Source of the DNA: Pseudomonas oryzae
GTDB taxonomy: Bacteria > Pseudomonadota > Gammaproteobacteria > Pseudomonadales > Pseudomonadaceae
Assembly: GCF_900104805.1 (NCBI RefSeq)
Contig: NZ_LT629751.1
Coordinates: 124,001 to 188,000 of the forward strand
Reading direction: 5' to 3'
DNA: 64,000 bases
Shown: positions 59,693 to 64,000 of the stretch, in pieces
Position numbering within the stretch: the stretch's first letter is position 1
Layout of the letters: each line of letters starts with the position of its first letter
The notes under the pieces: model-generated
Seen by the model: only the letters and a program-made list of their open reading frames with translations
Databases searched by the model: none
Told to the model about the DNA's origin: nothing
Made by a program: the position numbers and the translations under genes

Positions 59693-59715
59693 CGCAGCAG
59701 CCGTGGGGATAAGGC
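59683..59715 (-). terminator. Hairpin downstream of argO
   Basis: GCCTTATCCACG pairs with CGTGGGGATAAGGC with one bulge, immediately after the argO stop. It separates argO from sodB on the same strand. Confidence 0.55.
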
Positions 59716-59718
59716 GCC

Positions 59719-60321
59719 CTAGAGCGAGCGCAGCAGCTGCGCCGCGACGGCGAGCATCATCAGCGCCACGCCCAGATCGATCAGCCGCCAGGTGACCGGC
59801 CGGGCCAGCCAGGGTGCCAGCCAGGCCGCGCCCAGGGCGAGGCTGGCGAACCACAGCAGCGAGGCGCTGGCCGCGCCCAGGGCGTAGGCGCCGGGCACTG
59901 CCTGCTGGGCGCCGAGCGAGCCGATCAGCAGCACGGTGTCGAGGTAGACGTGCGGGTTGAGCAGGGTCACCGCCAGGGCACTGAGCAGCACCGCGCGCCG
60001 CGAGCGCGGCAGGCCGCCGCCCTGGGCGGCCAGACTGTGGTTGTGCCAGGCGCGGCGCAGCGCCTGGGCGGCGTAGCAGAGCAGGAAGGCGATGCCGCCC
60101 CAGCGGGCGACGGCCAGCAGGGGCGGGCTCTGCACCAGCACGCTGGCCAGGCCGAACACCCCGGCGGCGACCAGCACGGCGTCGCACAGCACGCAGAGCG
60201 CGGCCACCGCCAGGTGATGCTCGCGGCGCAGGCTCTGGGCGAGGACGAAGGCGTTCTGCGCGCCGATGGCCATGATCAGGCCGGCGGCGACCAGCATGCC
60301 GTTGCTGTAGCTCTGCCACAT
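59719..60321 (-). CDS. argO: LysE/ArgO-type amino-acid exporter
   Basis: The 200-residue inner-membrane protein has about six helices and the LysE signatures GLIMAIGAQNAFVLAQSLRREHH and ALAVTLLNPHVYLDTVLLIGSLGAQ. Members export arginine or lysine. The start at 60321 (MWQSYSNGMLVAAGL) is preferred over an upstream ATG. It is divergent from an ArgP-type LysR regulator, the known regulator of argO/lysE, with 98 bases between them. Confidence 0.93.
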   Translation of the reverse strand: MWQSYSNGMLVAAGLIMAIGAQNAFVLAQSLRREHHLAVAALCVLCDAVLVAAGVFGLASVLVQSPPLLAVARWGGIAFLLCYAAQALRRAWHNHSLAAQGGGLPRSRRAVLLSALAVTLLNPHVYLDTVLLIGSLGAQQAVPGAYALGAASASLLWFASLALGAAWLAPWLARPVTWRLIDLGVALMMLAVAAQLLRSL

Positions 60322-60419
60322 CTGTGGAACTCCATGGGGAATCGGAAACGTGGCCACTCTAGGCAGGCTGGATGTATAAGAGAAACGAATTTTGCTGATC
60401 AGGCATTAGAGGAGTCGAT

Positions 60420-61319
60420 ATGTTCGACTACAAGCTGCTCGCCGCCCTGGCCACCGTGGTGGAGCAGGCCGGCTTCGAGCGCGCGGCGCAGCGCCTGGGG
60501 CTGTCGCAGTCGGCGGTGTCGCAGCGCATCAAGCTGCTGGAGATGCGCCTCGGCCAGCCGGTGCTGGTGCGCAGCACGCCGCCGCAACCGACCGCGCTGG
60601 GCCAGCGCCTGCTCAACCACGTGCAGCAGGTGCGCCTGCTGGAGGGCGACCTGCAGCAACTGGTGCCGACGCTGGACGAGGAGGCGCGCACCGAACGCCT
60701 GCGCGTGGCGCTCAATGCCGACAGCCTGGCGACCTGGTGGGTGGAGGCCGCCAGTGGCTTCTGCGACGAGTCGGGGGTGCTGCTCGACCAACTGGTGGAG
60801 GACCAGGCGGTGGGCCTCAAGCGCATGCGCGCCGGCGAGGTGGCCGCCTGCCTGTGCGCCAGCGCGCGGCCGGTGGCCGGCGCGCGCGCCCTGGCGCTGG
60901 GTGCCATGCGCTACCGGGCGCTGGCCAGCCCGGCGTTCGTCGCCCGGCACCTGGCCGGCGGCATCGACGGCGCGGCGCTGGCGCGGGTGCCGGCGATCGT
61001 CTACGGCCCGGACGACCGCCTGCAGCATCGCTACCTGGCGGCGCTGGGCGTGGAGGGCGGCTTCCTCCACCACCTGTGTCCGTCGTCGGAAGGCTTCGTG
61101 CGCATGGCCGAGGCCGGTCTCGGCTGGGGGCTGATTCCCGAACTGCAGGTGCAGCGGCAACTGGCGGACGGGCGCCTGCGGGACGTGCTGCCGGGGCGCT
61201 GCATCGATGTGCCGCTGTACTGGCACAGCTGGCGGATGGGCGGCGAGCACCTGGAGCGCCTCACCCGCCATGTCGAGCGCACCGCGCGGCGCTGGCTGGT
61301 GGCGCCGGCGGCGCTCTGA
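60420..61319 (+). CDS. argP: LysR-family regulator ArgP (IciA/LysG)
   Basis: ArgP activates export genes of basic amino acids in response to arginine or lysine. The 299-residue protein has the N-terminal winged helix FDYKLLAALATVVEQAGFERAAQRLGLSQSAVSQRIKLLEMRLGQPVLVR, typical of IciA/ArgP, then a periplasmic-binding-like effector domain. A short GAGG site precedes the ATG. Divergence from argO strongly supports the assignment. No clear T-N11-A site was fixed in the intergenic region. Confidence 0.93.
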   Translation: MFDYKLLAALATVVEQAGFERAAQRLGLSQSAVSQRIKLLEMRLGQPVLVRSTPPQPTALGQRLLNHVQQVRLLEGDLQQLVPTLDEEARTERLRVALNADSLATWWVEAASGFCDESGVLLDQLVEDQAVGLKRMRAGEVAACLCASARPVAGARALALGAMRYRALASPAFVARHLAGGIDGAALARVPAIVYGPDDRLQHRYLAALGVEGGFLHHLCPSSEGFVRMAEAGLGWGLIPELQVQRQLADGRLRDVLPGRCIDVPLYWHSWRMGGEHLERLTRHVERTARRWLVAPAAL

Positions 61320-61328
61320 ACCGCCGGC

Positions 61329-61652
61329 TCAGACGTAGATGCGCTGTCCGCGGTAGATGCGCACCTGGCGCTCGTCGACCGCGGCGGGGGCCACCTCGGT
61401 GCGCTGCGGGTTGGGGATCTGACCGCGATACAGCGGCTGGCTGCGCGCCGCTGCGGCGCTCGGCGCCAGGCCGCAGAGCTGGGCCAGCTGCTCGCCGAGG
61501 CGGTGGGTCTGGATCGAGTCGCTGCGCTGGCAGGCTTCCAGCAGGGCACTGATCACATCCTCCTGACTCAGGTGGATGTTCTCTCCCAACTCCTCGCGCA
61601 GGCGGCGCCGCAGGGTCTGCATGCAATCGAGCACGGGCTTGGTCAGTTCCAT
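61329..61652 (-). CDS. Conserved hypothetical protein, 107 residues
   Basis: From the ATG at 61652 the protein is helical in its first 65 residues (ELTKPVLDCMQTLRRRLREELGENIHLSQEDVISALLEACQRSDSIQTHRLGEQL), with a two-helix look. It then has a Pro/Ala-rich linker and a short beta tail RQVRIYRGQRIYV in which (V/I)YRGQ recurs. No domain is recognised. A Shine-Dalgarno AGGAGAGA lies just upstream of the start, and it stops ten bases from the argP stop. Confidence 0.7.
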   Translation of the reverse strand: MELTKPVLDCMQTLRRRLREELGENIHLSQEDVISALLEACQRSDSIQTHRLGEQLAQLCGLAPSAAAARSQPLYRGQIPNPQRTEVAPAAVDERQVRIYRGQRIYV

Positions 61653-61821
61653 GGGTCTCTCCTTGGCGCAGTCGGGCGATGAGCAGGGAGCAAGCAAATG
61701 GCATACCAGCTTTCGTGCGGCGCAACCATGCCGCTTGCGACAGGCTCTGATGCATTTGCGGCCTCGTCGCGGTGCAGGCCGCACCGCGACGAGGCAGAGC
61801 CCGGCACCCTGGCTCTGCCGG

Positions 61822-61827
61822 TATACT
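61822..61827 (+). promoter_or_regulatory. -10 element of the coiled-coil protein gene
   Basis: TATACT lies 54 bases before the ATG at 61881. The -35 region at 17 bases is not convincing. Confidence 0.3.
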
Positions 61828-61880
61828 GTCGCGGTTACCCCGGTGAAATGCCGCTGACTCTCAAGACAGGTTGTGTTGGT

Positions 61881-62738
61881 ATGCGTAACGATTCCCTCGA
61901 CGAACTGGACGATCTGCCCAGCCTGACCATCGATGGCCGCGAACCCGCCGCCCAGGAGGCGCCGGCAGCCGCGCCGGCCGTGCGTCGCCCGGTCGCCGCC
62001 GTGGCGCCGCCGGCGTCCCGTGGCAGTCGCCTGCCCTGGCTGCTGGTCGGCGCACTGCTGGCGGCCCTGGCCGGGCTCGGCTGGTGGAGCCAGCAGCAGC
62101 TGGCGCGTCTGGAGCAGCAGCTGGTCGCCACCCAGGAAAGCTTCGCGCGGATCAGCGAGGATGCGGCGGGGAGCCTCAAGGACATCACCAGCAAGGTGGT
62201 GGCCACCGAGTCCAGCGTGACCAGCGAGAGCGAGGCGCTCAAGCTGCGGGTCAAGCAGCTGGAGACCCGGCTGGCTCAGCTCGGCAAGCAGCAGCAGGCC
62301 GCCGACGAGCGCCAGGACGGTCAGGGCCGCCAGCTGGAGCAGCTGCGCGGCGAGCTGAAGAACCAGCAGGCCGGTGCCGGGCAACTGGCCGCGTCGCTCA
62401 AGGAACAGCAGGCCGGCGTCGCCAGCCTGGAGAGCCGCGTGCAGGGGCTGGCCGGCGAGCAGGCCGCGCTGAAGGCGGCGCAGGGCGAGCTGGGCAAGCT
62501 GGACGGTCGCCTGGAAGGCCTGGCCGGCGAGGTCGCCGCGCTGAAGAAGCAGGGCAATCCCAACCAGGCGATCAGCCGTCTGGAGTCGGACCTGCTGGTC
62601 CTGCGCAGCCAGCTGGACAACCGCCCGGCCGCCGCTGGCACCGCCGAGCTGGACGCCTTCCGCGCGCAGATGACCCGCAACATCACCACCCTGCAGGCGC
62701 AAGTGCAGAACCTGCAGCAGCAGCTCAACGCGCGCTGA
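61881..62738 (+). CDS. Membrane-anchored coiled-coil protein
   Basis: The ATG at 61881 gives 285 residues; the open frame extends 61 codons upstream without coding character. A disordered acidic/Ala-Pro N-terminus (about 50 residues) precedes one membrane helix (RLPWLLVGALLAALAGLGWW). The rest is a long Gln/Leu/Ala-rich coiled coil (about 80-285) with heptad-like repeats ending ITTLQAQVQNLQQQLNAR. The layout resembles HemX/TolA-like inner-membrane proteins projecting into the periplasm, but no specific function can be assigned. Confidence 0.75.
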   Translation: MRNDSLDELDDLPSLTIDGREPAAQEAPAAAPAVRRPVAAVAPPASRGSRLPWLLVGALLAALAGLGWWSQQQLARLEQQLVATQESFARISEDAAGSLKDITSKVVATESSVTSESEALKLRVKQLETRLAQLGKQQQAADERQDGQGRQLEQLRGELKNQQAGAGQLAASLKEQQAGVASLESRVQGLAGEQAALKAAQGELGKLDGRLEGLAGEVAALKKQGNPNQAISRLESDLLVLRSQLDNRPAAAGTAELDAFRAQMTRNITTLQAQVQNLQQQLNAR

Positions 62739-62804
62739 GTTGCGCGCCTCGGACAAAAGCCCCGGCGGCCGACGGCAACCGGGGCTTTTGCATGGCGGCG
62801 GGAC

Positions 62805-63854
62805 TTACAGCGTCGGGTAGTCGATGTAGCCGGCCGGGCCGGCGGCATAGAAGGTGCTGCTGTCCGCCTCGTTCAGCGCTGCGTCGGCGGCCAGCCGCGC
62901 CGGCAGGTCGGGGTTGGCGATGAAGGGAATGCCGAAGGCCACCGCGTCGGCCTTGCCCTCGGCCAGCCAGCGCGCGGCCTGCTCCCTGGTGAAGCGCTCG
63001 TTGGCGATGTACACGCCGCCGAAGGCCTGCTTGAGCTGCGGGCCGAGGCTGTCGGCGGCCTCGTGCTCGCGGGCGCAGATGAAGGCGATGTCGCGCTTGC
63101 CCAGCTCGCGGGCGACGTAGGCGAAGGTCTCGGCGCGGTTGGCATCGCCCATGTCGTGGGCGTCGGCGCGCGGCGCCAGGTGCATGCCGACGCGGCCGGC
63201 GCCCCACACGCCGATGCAGGCGTCGGTGACTTCCAGCAGCAGCCGCGCGCGGTTCTCCAGCGAGCCGCCGTACTGGTCGCTGCGCTGGTTGGTACTGTCC
63301 TGGAGGAACTGGTCGAGCAGGTAGCCGTTGGCGCCGTGGATTTCCACGCCGTCGAAGCCGGCGGCCTTGGCGTTCGCCGCGCCCTGGCGGTAGGCCTCGA
63401 CGATGCCGGCGATCTCCGCCGTCTCCAGCGCGCGCGGGGTGACGTATTCGCGCTTGGGGCGGATCAGGCTGACGTGGCCCTTGGGCTGCACCGCGCTGGG
63501 TGCCACCGGCAGCGCGCCGTCCAGGTAGCAGGGATCGGAGATGCGGCCGACGTGCCACAGCTGCAGGAAGATGCGCCCGCCGGCGGCGTGCACCGCGGAG
63601 GTGACGTTCTTCCAGCCCTGCACCTGCTCCTCGGACCAGATGCCGGGGGTGTCCGGGTAGCCGACGCCCATCGGCGTCACCGCGGTGGCCTCGCTGATGA
63701 TCAGGCCGGCGCTGGCGCGCTGCACGTAGTACTCGGCCATCAGCGCGCCGGGCACGCGGCCGGGTTCGGCGCGGCAGCGGGTCAGCGGGGCCATGATGAT
63801 GCGGTTGGGCAGCTCGAGATCGCCTACCTGGATGGGGTCGAACAGAGTCGGCAT
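62805..63854 (-). CDS. Old Yellow Enzyme-family alkene reductase
   Basis: The 349-residue FMN-dependent TIM barrel reduces activated alkenes, nitro-esters or N-ethylmaleimide in relatives such as XenB and NemA. Present are APLTRCRAEPGRVP near the N-terminus, GRIFLQLWHVGRIS, the substrate-binding pair H-x-x-N in VEIHGANGYLLDQFL and NQRSDQYGGSLENRARLLLEV. It lies downstream of and probably co-transcribed with the ArsR-type regulator gene at the right edge, an arrangement that suggests electrophile-responsive control. Confidence 0.93.
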   Translation of the reverse strand: MPTLFDPIQVGDLELPNRIIMAPLTRCRAEPGRVPGALMAEYYVQRASAGLIISEATAVTPMGVGYPDTPGIWSEEQVQGWKNVTSAVHAAGGRIFLQLWHVGRISDPCYLDGALPVAPSAVQPKGHVSLIRPKREYVTPRALETAEIAGIVEAYRQGAANAKAAGFDGVEIHGANGYLLDQFLQDSTNQRSDQYGGSLENRARLLLEVTDACIGVWGAGRVGMHLAPRADAHDMGDANRAETFAYVARELGKRDIAFICAREHEAADSLGPQLKQAFGGVYIANERFTREQAARWLAEGKADAVAFGIPFIANPDLPARLAADAALNEADSSTFYAAGPAGYIDYPTL

Positions 63855-63878
63855 GGTCGGTTTCCTTGCTGGGTGAAG

Positions 63879-64000
63879 TCAGAGTTCGTCATCGAGCCGG
63901 CGCAGGAAGGCCTGGATGGTCTCCTCGTTGCGCCGGAAGAAGATCCACTGGCCGACCTTGCGGCTGCTGACCAGGCCGGCGCGCTGCAGGGTGGCCAGGT
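63879..64000 (-). CDS. ArsR-family transcriptional regulator, 5' end missing
   Basis: Only the C-terminal 39 residues are inside the window: LATLQRAGLVSSRKVGQWIFFRRN... then QAFLRRLDDEL. The L-x-x-L-x-x-A-G-L-V-x-x-R-x-x-G-x-x-x-x-Y/F-x pattern is the recognition helix and wing of ArsR-type helix-turn-helix proteins. The gene ends 24 bases before the oxidoreductase start on the same strand and probably regulates it. Effector residues lie outside the window. Confidence 0.8.
   Translation of the reverse strand, partial: LATLQRAGLVSSRKVGQWIFFRRNEETIQAFLRRLDDEL

Overview
The window is a contiguous piece of a high-GC gammaproteobacterial chromosome, almost certainly Pseudomonas. The evidence is protein similarity I recognise by eye (SecA, MraY, GmhA, ColR/ColS, SspA/SspB, ArgJ) and a gene order that, as I recall it, follows the P. 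aeruginosa chromosome from rplM to the sodB/argP region. No tRNA, rRNA, insertion sequence, prophage or CRISPR array was seen. The only structural RNA gene is rnpB. Genes are dense and often overlap by 1-11 bases.

Layout. 1-9050: end of an M48 protease gene, ribosomal proteins rplM-rpsI, the cytochrome bc1 operon petABC, the stringent/proteolysis pair sspA-sspB, then on the minus strand lpoA, a YraN-family gene, gmhA and a BON-domain lipoprotein. 9171-28470: rsmI, rnpB and the complete division and cell-wall (dcw) cluster mraZ-rsmH-ftsL-ftsI-murE-murF-mraY-murD-ftsW-murG-murC-ddlB-ftsQ-ftsA-ftsZ, followed by lpxC. The cluster starts at a good sigma-70 promoter carrying three 10-bp-spaced MraZ boxes. 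28534-43285: dciA, a LytM-type M23 peptidase, secA, argJ, a Nudix/TenI fusion, a cobalamin adenosyltransferase, panE, a REC-GGDEF protein divergent from yajQ, ampG, an alkyltransferase-like protein, a DUF481 outer-membrane protein, an SDR enzyme and fxsA. 43305-45523: groES-groEL behind a sigma-32-like promoter.

45536-52070 is an envelope-stress island around the two-component system colR-colS. To its left, divergent, lies an LtaS-like sulfatase gene plus a PAP2 phosphatase gene. To its right lie a methyltransferase, an InaA/WaaP-like protein and a 74-residue exported protein. Both flanking operons carry nearly the same 17-bp T-rich box about 70 bases before their first gene, so they probably form one ColR regulon.

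52143-57324 is a minus-strand operon of periplasmic iron-linked proteins (imelysin, di-haem lipoprotein, degenerate imelysin, DUF1513), preceded by a Fur-like palindrome. 57410-58887 is a LemA-GIDE pair whose GIDE protein carries a canonical EF-hand. The window ends with sodB, argO/argP, two proteins I cannot assign, an Old Yellow Enzyme and the 3' end of an ArsR-type regulator.

No wholly new multigene system is obvious. The best leads are the symmetric ColR boxes, the REC-GGDEF protein with a destroyed active site but an intact I-site beside c-di-GMP-binding YajQ, the LemA-GIDE-EF-hand pair, and the iron-linked lipoprotein operon.
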